Assembly: GCA_945952225.1 (NCBI GenBank)
Contig: CAMFHP010000060.1
Coordinates: 1 to 50,002, forward strand
Reading direction: 5' to 3'
From: an uncultured Myxococcaceae bacterium
GTDB lineage: Bacteria > Myxococcota_A > Polyangia > Polyangiales > Ga0077539
Length of the DNA: 50,002 nucleotides
Part shown: piece by piece, positions 34,018 to 41,707 of the stretch
Layout of the letters: every line of letters starts with the position of its first letter
Numbering within the stretch: the first letter of the stretch is position 1
Notes under the pieces: generated by a model
The model's input: the letters and a program-made list of their open reading frames with translations, nothing else
Told to the model about the DNA's origin: nothing
The model's database searches: none
Made by a program: the position numbers and the translations under genes

Positions 34018-35505
34018 ATGATCCCGCCGCAGGGCCAGCGCGGAACGGCTCCGCAGCACGACAGCCTGCTCCGGCGCATCACCCTCGCGACGATGGCCGC
34101 CGTGGCGCTCACGGGGGTCGGTGCCGCGCTCGCGGGGGCCGAGCTCACCGTGCTCGCGCAGCGCGATCGGGCCGAGCGTCGCGCGTCGCTGCTGGCCCTC
34201 TCGCTCGTGGCGCGCATGGAGCCCCTCGATTCGCAGCAGCGGGCGCTCCTCGCGCGCGAGGTGTCGCAGACGCTCGGGTGTGTGGTGACCGTGGTCTCCG
34301 CCGACGGACGCCCCGTGCCCATGGCCCCCGCCGCGCCTCCCGCGGTGGAGCGCGTGGCCTCGCTGCGCGCGCGCGGCTTCGCGGCCCTCGACGACGACGC
34401 CCTCGCCGTGGCCGTCGAGCCCTTCGCGAACGGAACCCGTGAGTCTGACGGTGCGCGACTCGTCGTGGCCACCACGCTGCCGAGCGGCGCCGCGCGGCGC
34501 GGGGCGGTGGCGCTGCTCGTGGCGAAGCTCCTCGCGGCGATGGCGCTCATGGGCTCGGTGGCCGTGGCTGTGAGCCTCGTGGTGGCGCGCGACATCACCA
34601 ACGACCTGCAGGCCATTCTGCGCCGCGTGGTGCGCATGACCGCGGGCGCGGGACGCGCGCTGCAACCGCTGCCCGTGCAGGCCCGCGACGAGGTGGGGCA
34701 GCTCGTGGCCGCGTTCAACCGACTGCAACGTCGCTTCGCCGACGAGCTCGCGCTGCACCGCGACGCCCTCGCGCGCCTCGAAGACACCGAGCGCCGACGG
34801 GAGACCCTCATCACCACGCTGCGCCACGAGCTGCGCACGCCGTTGAACGCCATTCTGGGCTTCTCGGAGCTGCTGCTTCAGGAGGTCGACGGCCCGTTGC
34901 TGCCCGCGCAGCGCGACGACGTGGAGGTCATCGCGAAGGCCGGCGCCGCGCTGCTGCGCATGGTCGACGACGTGCTCGACCTGTCGGCCATGGCGAGCGG
35001 TCGTTACGAGATCCGCCGCGAGTCGATGGACCTCGCCGCCCTCGCCCGCGAGGTGGTCGCCGAGGCGCAGGGAACGGCCCGCACGCGCGCCGTCGCGCTC
35101 ACCCTCGACGCGCCCGCGGAGGCCGAGGTCTACGGCGATCCCGTGGCGCTCCGTCGCGCGCTGGTGAACCTTGTGGTGAACGCCATCGAACACGCGGGCG
35201 GCGTGGTGCATGTGTCCGTCGAGGCGCGCGGGTCGGGGTGGGCCGTCGACGTGCGCGACAACGGTCCGGGCATCGCGGCCTCGGAGCTCAAGCGACTCTT
35301 CAAGCCCTTCGAACGCGGACGCACCGCCGAGGCGCGCGGCGCGGGGCTCGGCCTCGCGATCACCCTCGGGCTCGTCGAGCTCCACGGCGGCAAGCTCTCG
35401 GCGCAGAGCGAGGTGGGCCTCGGGAGCACCTTCACCGTGAGCCTTCCCGCGGGCCTCGCGCCCCTCGAAAGCCCGCGCGCCTCGCGCCCCGGCGGTGCGC
35501 CGTGA
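34018..35505 (+). CDS. HAMP-domain sensor histidine kinase
   Basis: A 495-aa transmembrane sensor kinase. Membrane segments at residues ~22-45 (ATMAAVALTGVGAALAGAEL) and ~165-192 (LLAAMALMGSVAVAVSLVVA) flank a ~115-residue extracytoplasmic sensor. A HAMP linker (LQPLPVQARDEVGQLVAAFN) leads to HisKA with the H box LRHELRTPLNAILGFSELL (about residue 270). The HATPase domain is complete: N box RALVNLVVNAIEHAGG, G1 VRDNGPGIA, F box LFKPFERGR, G2 GAGLGLAITLGLVELHGG. It should be catalytically active. It overlaps the next kinase gene by GTGA, and no response regulator is nearby. Confidence 0.92.
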   Translation: MIPPQGQRGTAPQHDSLLRRITLATMAAVALTGVGAALAGAELTVLAQRDRAERRASLLALSLVARMEPLDSQQRALLAREVSQTLGCVVTVVSADGRPVPMAPAAPPAVERVASLRARGFAALDDDALAVAVEPFANGTRESDGARLVVATTLPSGAARRGAVALLVAKLLAAMALMGSVAVAVSLVVARDITNDLQAILRRVVRMTAGAGRALQPLPVQARDEVGQLVAAFNRLQRRFADELALHRDALARLEDTERRRETLITTLRHELRTPLNAILGFSELLLQEVDGPLLPAQRDDVEVIAKAGAALLRMVDDVLDLSAMASGRYEIRRESMDLAALAREVVAEAQGTARTRAVALTLDAPAEAEVYGDPVALRRALVNLVVNAIEHAGGVVHVSVEARGSGWAVDVRDNGPGIAASELKRLFKPFERGRTAEARGAGLGLAITLGLVELHGGKLSAQSEVGLGSTFTVSLPAGLAPLESPRASRPGGAP

Positions 35506-37364
35506 GCCCCACGCGCGTGCTCGCCCGCATGGCCCTGCTGGGCGTCACCGTGCCCGTGTGCACCGCGCTCCTCTATGCGCTCTGGGTGCCGGTGTTCCTC
35601 GGTCGTGAAGAGTCATCGCGTGAGGGCGTGCTGCGCACCACCGCGGCGGTCACGGGCGTCTTCGTGGCCGCGCTGGCCGCGTGGCTCCTTCGCATGAACC
35701 GCGCGGTGCTCGTCGCGTGCGCCGCCGTGGCCCGACGCACCACCGTCGACGAGGCCCCGTGCGCGCGCCTCCACGCCGCGCCGCGCGAGATGGCCGCGCT
35801 CTGCGCCCTCGCGGCGGCAGGAATCTTCAGCGCGGGACTCGTCTCGCACCTCGCGTCGCCCGACCGCGCGTCGCTGGTCTCGTCGGTGGTGGCCGCGGCC
35901 TTCGCGCTCACGGCCTCGCTGGTGAGCTATCCCTCGATGCGCCGCGCGCTGCGTCCGCTCTTCGAACGGCTCCCGTCGCCGACGGCCGCGCCGCCCCTCG
36001 CGTGGGGCGATCGGCTCGCGGTGCGTGTGGCCCTCGCGGTGGCCATTCCGTCGGGGGTCGCGGCGTTGCTCGCGGCGCTGCTCGTGGGCGCGCACACGGC
36101 TTCGACGGCCCACGCGCAGGATGAGCTCAACGCGCGCGTGTTCTCCCTCGCCCTCGGCGTGCGGAGGTTGCCCGGGGAGACCGAGTCCGGTCGCGCCGCG
36201 GCCGCGCGCGTGCTCGACGCGGCGGGCGCGCGGGTGGTGCCCGGCGTGTCGCTCCCCACCGTCGAAGCGGGACCCGTGGACGTTCACTCGCCCGCGCTCC
36301 CGTTGCTGGGCGCATTGGTGTTCGTGGGCGTGGGCGTGGCGCTGGGCCTTCGCATCGGGCGTCGCGCGACGCTCGAACTCGGACGCGCGCGTCGCCGTGT
36401 CGAGACCGTGGGCCTCCAGCAGCTCGCGTCGTCGGGGCGAGGGAGCGTCGACGGCATGACCTTCACGCTCTCGTTCGGGGCCGTGTCGTTGCCCGAGGTG
36501 CGCGCGATTTCGAAGTCCCTCGATCGCCTCACGGAGACGCTCTCGAAGATGGCCCGCGACCAGCGTCGTGCGCTGAACGCGCGCGCCGAGACCGCGCGGC
36601 TCCGATCGTTCGTGCTCGCGGGCGTGAGCCATGACCTTCGCGGTCCGCTCAACTCGGTGCTGGGCTTCGCGGGGCTCCTGCTCACGGGCGTCGACGGCGA
36701 GGTGAACGCCGCGCAGCGCGAGAGCCTCGAAGCCCTCCACCGCGGCGGACGCGACCTGTTGCGACTCGTCGACGACCTCCTCGACGCGGCCCGCATCGAC
36801 GCGGGGAGGCTCTCGCTCGCCCCCGTGCGCGTGACCGTCGAGGCCCTGCTCAACGCCGCCCGCACGGCGGCCTTCGAGCGCGCGGCGGGCGCCGTGGCCG
36901 ACGAGACCCGCGTGCCCATCGAGGGCGAGGTCGACGTCGAGGCCTGCGTCGACCGCGAGCGCATGGCGCACCACCTCGGCGCGATGATCGCCTACGCGAT
37001 GCTGCGCAAGGGCGCCGCGCCCTCGCACGGGTCGTCGCCCGTGGTCACGCTGCGCGCGCGGGCGGTCGACGGAGATCGCTGGAGCGTGGTGATCACCGGG
37101 GCGGGCACGGCGCCGACGCGCGAGGTGTTGGCGCAGCTCTTCGCGCCCTTCGATCTGCCGCCGTCGGGGGCCCGCGCGCCTGCGGGGCTCGGGCTCGCGC
37201 TGGGCGTCGCGCGGAGGGTGATCGAGCAGCACGGGGGCGAGGTCGTGGCCGATGTGGCGCCCGAAGGGGGGCTCGCGATGCGGGTGACGCTCCCGCGCGC
37301 GAAGGCCGTGGCGAAGGCCGCGGGACGCGTGGCGAGCGTGCCTCCGCGGGGCGGCGCGCGTTGA
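35502..37364 (+). CDS. Histidine-kinase-like membrane protein with degenerate ATPase domain
   Basis: A 620-aa protein. The N-terminal ~350 residues carry about six hydrophobic segments (MALLGVTVPVCTALLYALWV, ALCALAAAGIFSAGLVSHL, ALAVAIPSGVAALLAALLVG and LLGALVFVGVGVALGLRI). HisKA is clear, with phospho-acceptor His in VLAGVSHDLRGPLNSVLGFA (about residue 375). The ATP-binding part is eroded. The N box reads HHLGAMIAYAML without the usual Asn, and the G1 box reads VITGAGTAP without its Asp. LFAPFDLP and PAGLGLALGVARRVIEQHGG remain. It may be phosphorylated by, or dimerise with, the active kinase encoded just upstream. The GTG start is 4-bp coupled to that gene. Confidence 0.85.
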   Translation: MSPTRVLARMALLGVTVPVCTALLYALWVPVFLGREESSREGVLRTTAAVTGVFVAALAAWLLRMNRAVLVACAAVARRTTVDEAPCARLHAAPREMAALCALAAAGIFSAGLVSHLASPDRASLVSSVVAAAFALTASLVSYPSMRRALRPLFERLPSPTAAPPLAWGDRLAVRVALAVAIPSGVAALLAALLVGAHTASTAHAQDELNARVFSLALGVRRLPGETESGRAAAARVLDAAGARVVPGVSLPTVEAGPVDVHSPALPLLGALVFVGVGVALGLRIGRRATLELGRARRRVETVGLQQLASSGRGSVDGMTFTLSFGAVSLPEVRAISKSLDRLTETLSKMARDQRRALNARAETARLRSFVLAGVSHDLRGPLNSVLGFAGLLLTGVDGEVNAAQRESLEALHRGGRDLLRLVDDLLDAARIDAGRLSLAPVRVTVEALLNAARTAAFERAAGAVADETRVPIEGEVDVEACVDRERMAHHLGAMIAYAMLRKGAAPSHGSSPVVTLRARAVDGDRWSVVITGAGTAPTREVLAQLFAPFDLPPSGARAPAGLGLALGVARRVIEQHGGEVVADVAPEGGLAMRVTLPRAKAVAKAAGRVASVPPRGGAR

Positions 37365-37451
37365 GCGCGGGGGCCGTCGTCGTGCTGGCATGGCCGGGGG
37401 AAGCCTGATAGTGATTGCGGCCTATTTTCCCGCGAGGATCTGAAGACGCAC

Positions 37452-38450
37452 ATGGCCGACACCGCACGTGAGAAGAAGGCCGGCACGGTCTCGGCCCAGG
37501 CCTGGGACGTCGCGCAGAAGCTCTCGAAGGCCGTGTCGATCGCGCTCGCGGGCAAGCCCGAGGTGGTCGAGCGCGCGGTGGTGACGCTCCTCGCGCGGGG
37601 CCATCTGCTCATCGAAGACGTGCCCGGCGTGGGCAAGACCACGCTGGCCCGCGCCCTCGCGCGCGCGCTGGGAACAGACTTTCGCCGCGTGCAGTGCACG
37701 AGCGACCTGATGCCCTCGGAGCTGCTCGGCGTGAACGTGTTCAACGCGAGCGAGCGTCGCTTCGAGTTCCGTCCGGGCCCGGTGTTCACGCACGTGCTGG
37801 TGGCCGACGAGATCAACCGCGCGACGCCCAAGACGCAGAGCGCGCTGCTCGAAGTGATGAGCGAGCGGCAGGTGACCGTCGACGGCGTGACGCACGCGCT
37901 GGCCGAGCCCTTCGCGGTGATCGCGACGCAGAACCCCGACGACATGGCGGGCACGTACCCGTTGCCCGACTCGCAGCTCGATCGCTTTCTGATTCGCACG
38001 GCGGTGGGCTATCCCGCGGCCGAGGTCGAGAAGCGCATCCTCGCGACGCGCGGCGGCGCCGAGCCCGTCGACACGATCGAGTCGGCGGTGACGCTCGCGC
38101 AGCTCGTGGAGGCGCAGCGCGAGGTCGACGCGGTCTCCGTCGACGACTCGGTGATCGACTACGCCTACGCCATCGTGCACGCGACCCGCACCCACGAGGG
38201 AATCGCCCAGGGCGTCTCCACCCGCGGCGCGCTGGCGTTCCTGAAGGCCGCGCGGGCGAGGGCGCTGGTGATGCGTCGCGGGTATGTGATTCCCGACGAC
38301 GTGAGCGAGCTGGCCTCGCCGGTGCTGGCCCACCGCATCCGCCTCACGGGCGCCGACCTGGGCTCGGGCGGATGGGCCTCGGACTCGCGCCGCGACGACG
38401 CCTCCCGCGTGATCCACGAGATCCTGCAGCGCATCGACGTGCCGCTCTGA
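37452..38450 (+). CDS. MoxR-family AAA+ ATPase
   Basis: A 332-aa AAA+ ATPase of the MoxR group, chaperone-like ATPases that often assist maturation of VWA-domain or metal-containing proteins. Walker A is in LIEDVPGVGKTTLARALARA, followed by FRRVQCTSDLMPSELLGVNV, Walker B HVLVADEINRATPKTQSALL, EVMSERQVTVDG and sensor-1 FAVIATQNP. The C-terminal lid has VSTRGALAFLKAARARALVM. The usual partners (DUF58 and VWA genes) do not follow; instead the gene is followed 20 bp later by a tandem repeat array. TAGTGA lies 37 nt before the ATG as a possible -10. Confidence 0.9.
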   Translation: MADTAREKKAGTVSAQAWDVAQKLSKAVSIALAGKPEVVERAVVTLLARGHLLIEDVPGVGKTTLARALARALGTDFRRVQCTSDLMPSELLGVNVFNASERRFEFRPGPVFTHVLVADEINRATPKTQSALLEVMSERQVTVDGVTHALAEPFAVIATQNPDDMAGTYPLPDSQLDRFLIRTAVGYPAAEVEKRILATRGGAEPVDTIESAVTLAQLVEAQREVDAVSVDDSVIDYAYAIVHATRTHEGIAQGVSTRGALAFLKAARARALVMRRGYVIPDDVSELASPVLAHRIRLTGADLGSGGWASDSRRDDASRVIHEILQRIDVPL

Positions 38451-38470
38451 GCGACGCCGCCGCGGCACCG

Positions 38471-38679
38471 CGTACGACACGCGGGCCGTTGCGTACGACG
38501 GGCGAAGGGGTGCGTACGACACGCGGGCCGTTGCGTACGACGCGCGAAGGGGTGCGTACGACGCGCGAAGGGTTGCGTACGGCGGCTCTCCACGGCGTAC
38601 GACGCGCGGGCGGTTGCATACGACGCGCGAAGGGTTGCGTACGACGCGCGGGCTACGGCGTACGACGCGCGGGCTGCTG
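38471..38679. repeat. Tandem array of ten 21-bp units
   Basis: Ten head-to-tail units begin CGTACGAC (the sixth is 20 bp and degenerate). Two alternating unit types can be seen, one ending ACGCGGGCCGTTG and one ending GCGCGAAGGGGTG. Each unit carries the palindrome CGTACG. There are no unique spacers, so it is not CRISPR. A 21-bp period keeps any frame open as a 7-residue repeat, but the resulting peptides are basic, low-complexity and lack a start, so coding is doubtful. It begins 20 bp after the moxR stop, on the left border of the defence island. Confidence 0.85.
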
Positions 38680-38823
38680 CGTGACCGGTGGGCCGCCTGG
38701 GAGCCGGGTCCGACGACCGGCGTCGCGGAAGCGCGTCGGGCCGTAGCCCGTGCCCCCCACTGCGGCACACTGCGCACGCAGCATGAAGTCACGCCAGGCG
38801 GCCCTCCCCCGCCGCGAATCGCG

Positions 38824-38853
38824 TTGACGCTCGTCGCACCGCTCGGCGAATCT
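38824..38853 (+). promoter_or_regulatory. Possible promoter of the helicase-nuclease gene
   Basis: TTGACG (38824-38829), an 18-nt spacer and GAATCT (38848-38853) lie 44 nt before ATG 38898. The rest of the 218-bp stretch between the repeat array and this gene shows nothing else I can name. Confidence 0.35.
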
Positions 38854-38897
38854 TCGCGGCCCGCATTGCCGCGGTGTTGTGGGTGGAGCCCCGACGC

Positions 38898-41699
38898 ATG
38901 ACGCGCTCGCCAGAACCATCACCCGTTGCGCCAACCATCGCGCCGGTGGGGATTGTGTATTCCCCCGCCCAGGCGCGCATCATCGCACACCGCGGCAGCC
39001 ACCTTCAGGTCGTCGCCTGCGCGGGCTCGGGCAAGACCGAAACGATGGCCGTGCGCATCGCGACGCTCCTCGCGGAGGGCGTGGCGCCGTCGCAGATCCT
39101 CGCGTTCACGTTCACCGTCGAAGCCGCGGAGGGCCTCAAGACCCGCGTGCTCCGCAAGGTGCGCGAGCGTCTCCCCGACCTTCCGCTCGACCGGCTCTCG
39201 CCGATGTTCATCGGCACGATCCACGCGTGGTGTCAGCGGTTCCTGACCGAACAGGTCCCGCGTTACGCGACCTACGACCTCTTCACCGACCACCGGCTCG
39301 TCGGACTCCTCACGCGGGAGTACGAAGCCGTCGGGCTCCAACACCTCGGGATCGAGGTGCGAACCGACGCGGTGCGGCAGTTCCTCGACACCGCGTCCGT
39401 GGTCGAAAACGAGATGCTCGGCATCGACGACCTCCCCGTAGGCCCATTCCGCACGGCCTATCAGCGGTATCGCCAGCTCCTCGATCGGTACCGCGCGCTC
39501 ACCTTCAACCAGAGCATCGCGCGCACCGTCGAAGAGCTACGCAGGCCCGAGGTGTTCGCCGCCTTTCACCCGCGCCTCGCCCACCTTCTCGTCGACGAAT
39601 TCCAGGACATCAACCCTGCGCAGGCGAAGCTCATCGAGCTCCTCTCCGCGGCTCCCGTCACGCTCTGCGCGGTCGGCGACGACGACCAGGCCATCTACCA
39701 ATGGCGCGGCTCCTCGGTGTCGTTCATCCGCGAGTTCGCGCCGAAGTTCCACGCGCACACCGAGACCCTCGACACCAACCGTCGCTCGCGCGCGACCATC
39801 GTCGAGTGCGCGGCGCGCTTCGCCGAGACCATCCCCGATCGACTCGCCAAGACCATCTGCGCGACGCGGGAGGCGCACCCCGAAGCCGTGCAGCACCTCG
39901 CGGCCGACACGCAGGCCTCGGAGGCAGCGGTCATCGCCGATGCGCTCGAACGGCTCCATGGCAACGGGTTCGCGTGGCGCGACGCCGCCGTGCTGCTCCG
40001 TGGAATGCGGGCGGCGAAGACCTTCCTCGACGAGTTCGACGCCCGCAAGATCCCCTACCGTTGCGAGGGGCGTCAGGGCCTCTTTCTCCAGCCCGACGCC
40101 GAGGCGCTCTACCATGTCTTCGCGTGGCTCGCGGGCCGCGACACGCTCTACGACCCGCGCGAGAACGACGAGCGCGCCATCGACCTGCGCGAGATCCTCG
40201 CCCGCGTCGCCGAGGTGTTCAGCCTTCCGCCCGAGCGCGTGGTGCTCCTCGAAGCGCTGCTCTACGTGCTCCGCAAGGCGCTCCCCGAGCTCGCCGAGGC
40301 CGACCTCGTCGGCACGTACTACCGCATCCTCAACTGCTTCGACGTGCCCTCGTGGGACCTCGACGACCCCAGAACCGCGCGTCGCATGGGAAGCCTCGGA
40401 CGCTTCTCCGAACTGCTCGCGGACTACGAAGCGGTCACCCGTCGCACCCGCGTCGACCGTGACACGAACGGACAGCGAAGCGTCGCGAGCGGCCTCTCGG
40501 GCGGGGAGCACTTTCTCGAACGCTTCGTGCAGTACGTCGATTTCTACGCGCGCGGCGCCTACAACGATTTCACGGGCGAGCACGATCCCGACCTCGACGC
40601 CGTGACCATCACCACGGTGCACAGCGCGAAGGGGCTGGAGTGGCCCGTGGTGTGTGTGCCTGCGCTCACCGCGAAGCGCTTTCCCAGCGGCTTTGCGGGA
40701 GAGCAGCGCGCGTGGCTCCTGCCGCGCGACGTGATCCCAGCGGCGCGCTACGAGGGGAGCGTCGACGACGAACGACGGCTCTTCTACGTTGCGATGACCC
40801 GCGCACGAGATCACCTCGTGCTCTCCACGTTCCGCAGTGACGGGCACCGCACCTCGAAGCCCTCGGTGTTCTTTCAGCAGACGCTCCCGAAGGGCGAGAA
40901 GCCACGCGACGCAACCCTCTGGGTGCCCGACGCGCCGCTCCCACGCGGCAGCGCCCCCGACGATCAGCCCACCTTCTCGTTCTCCGAGCTGGCCCAGTAT
41001 CAGCTCTGCCCACGCCAGTATCGTCTCCGCAAGAACCTCGGGTTTCAGCCCTCGGCCGCCAAAGAACTCGGATACGGACGCGCCGTGCACCACATCCTGC
41101 GGCGCGTCGCCGACAGCGTGCGCAAGCGCAACGTGGTCCCCTCGCCCGCGGAGATGGACGCCCTCTTCGCGCGCGAGTTCTACCTTCCCTACGCCGACGC
41201 GCCTGCGTGGACGCAGCTCGAAACGCGGGCCCGTGCACTGGTCGACACCTACGTGCGCGAGTGCGACGACGAGCTCCATCGGGTGTGGGAGGTCGAACGA
41301 CCGTTCGAACTGCACCTGACCGCCGGCAACGTGGTGGGCCGCGCCGACGTGATCCTCGATCGGGAGGGCGGCGTCGCGGGCAACCTCGCGCTCGTCGACT
41401 ACAAGACCCGCAAGGTGCGCGAAGACGACGCCTCCCTCGACCTTCAGCTCAAGGTCTACACCGCCGCAGGACGCGGCGAGGGCTTCGAGGTCCGCGCCGC
41501 CTACCTGCACGACCTCACCGCGCCGAGAGACAACGCGAGACACCCCGTCGACGCGAGCGCACGGGCCGTACGCGATGCCCTCGTCACGGTCGAATCGCTG
41601 TGCCGAGGAGTCAGAGCGAGGGAGTTCGCATCGTCTCCGGGTGATCACTGCAAACGCTGCGACGTGCGCCGACTCTGCCCCGATGGGCGCGGAACCTGA
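38898..41699 (+). CDS. UvrD/Rep-like helicase fused to an iron-sulfur PD-(D/E)XK nuclease
   Basis: A 933-aa helicase-nuclease. Superfamily 1 motifs are in order: Q motif YSPAQARIIAH, Walker A ACAGSGKTETMAV (about residue 45), Walker B LLVDEFQDINPAQ (232), GDDDQAIYQWRG (260), TTVHSAKGLEWPVV (572) and FYVAMTRARDHLVL (630). The C-terminal Cas4/AddB-like nuclease has GRADVIL and LALVDYKTRKV (about 834). Four cysteines for a 4Fe-4S cluster are present, one in QLCPRQYRL (703) and three in HCKRCDVRRLC (end). Such enzymes resect or degrade DNA ends. It sits 8 bp before hsdM on the same strand, so it may be part of the restriction operon. ATG 38898 has GGAG upstream. Confidence 0.9.
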   Translation: MTRSPEPSPVAPTIAPVGIVYSPAQARIIAHRGSHLQVVACAGSGKTETMAVRIATLLAEGVAPSQILAFTFTVEAAEGLKTRVLRKVRERLPDLPLDRLSPMFIGTIHAWCQRFLTEQVPRYATYDLFTDHRLVGLLTREYEAVGLQHLGIEVRTDAVRQFLDTASVVENEMLGIDDLPVGPFRTAYQRYRQLLDRYRALTFNQSIARTVEELRRPEVFAAFHPRLAHLLVDEFQDINPAQAKLIELLSAAPVTLCAVGDDDQAIYQWRGSSVSFIREFAPKFHAHTETLDTNRRSRATIVECAARFAETIPDRLAKTICATREAHPEAVQHLAADTQASEAAVIADALERLHGNGFAWRDAAVLLRGMRAAKTFLDEFDARKIPYRCEGRQGLFLQPDAEALYHVFAWLAGRDTLYDPRENDERAIDLREILARVAEVFSLPPERVVLLEALLYVLRKALPELAEADLVGTYYRILNCFDVPSWDLDDPRTARRMGSLGRFSELLADYEAVTRRTRVDRDTNGQRSVASGLSGGEHFLERFVQYVDFYARGAYNDFTGEHDPDLDAVTITTVHSAKGLEWPVVCVPALTAKRFPSGFAGEQRAWLLPRDVIPAARYEGSVDDERRLFYVAMTRARDHLVLSTFRSDGHRTSKPSVFFQQTLPKGEKPRDATLWVPDAPLPRGSAPDDQPTFSFSELAQYQLCPRQYRLRKNLGFQPSAAKELGYGRAVHHILRRVADSVRKRNVVPSPAEMDALFAREFYLPYADAPAWTQLETRARALVDTYVRECDDELHRVWEVERPFELHLTAGNVVGRADVILDREGGVAGNLALVDYKTRKVREDDASLDLQLKVYTAAGRGEGFEVRAAYLHDLTAPRDNARHPVDASARAVRDALVTVESLCRGVRAREFASSPGDHCKRCDVRRLCPDGRGT

Positions 41700-41707
41700 C
41701 GACCCCC

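Noticed and set aside
38471-38679. CRISPR array
   Set aside because: Units are contiguous with no unique spacers, are only 21 bp long, and no cas genes are nearby.
37694-38746. Long plus-strand frame through moxR and the 21-bp array, giving a heptad repeat protein
   Set aside because: It is out of frame with moxR for most of its length, and the repeat period of 21 simply keeps any frame open.
38898-41699. Helicase-nuclease as AddA or RecB of a standard AddAB/RecBCD complex
   Set aside because: No AddB or RecC partner is adjacent, and one chain carries both the helicase and the Fe-S nuclease next to restriction genes.
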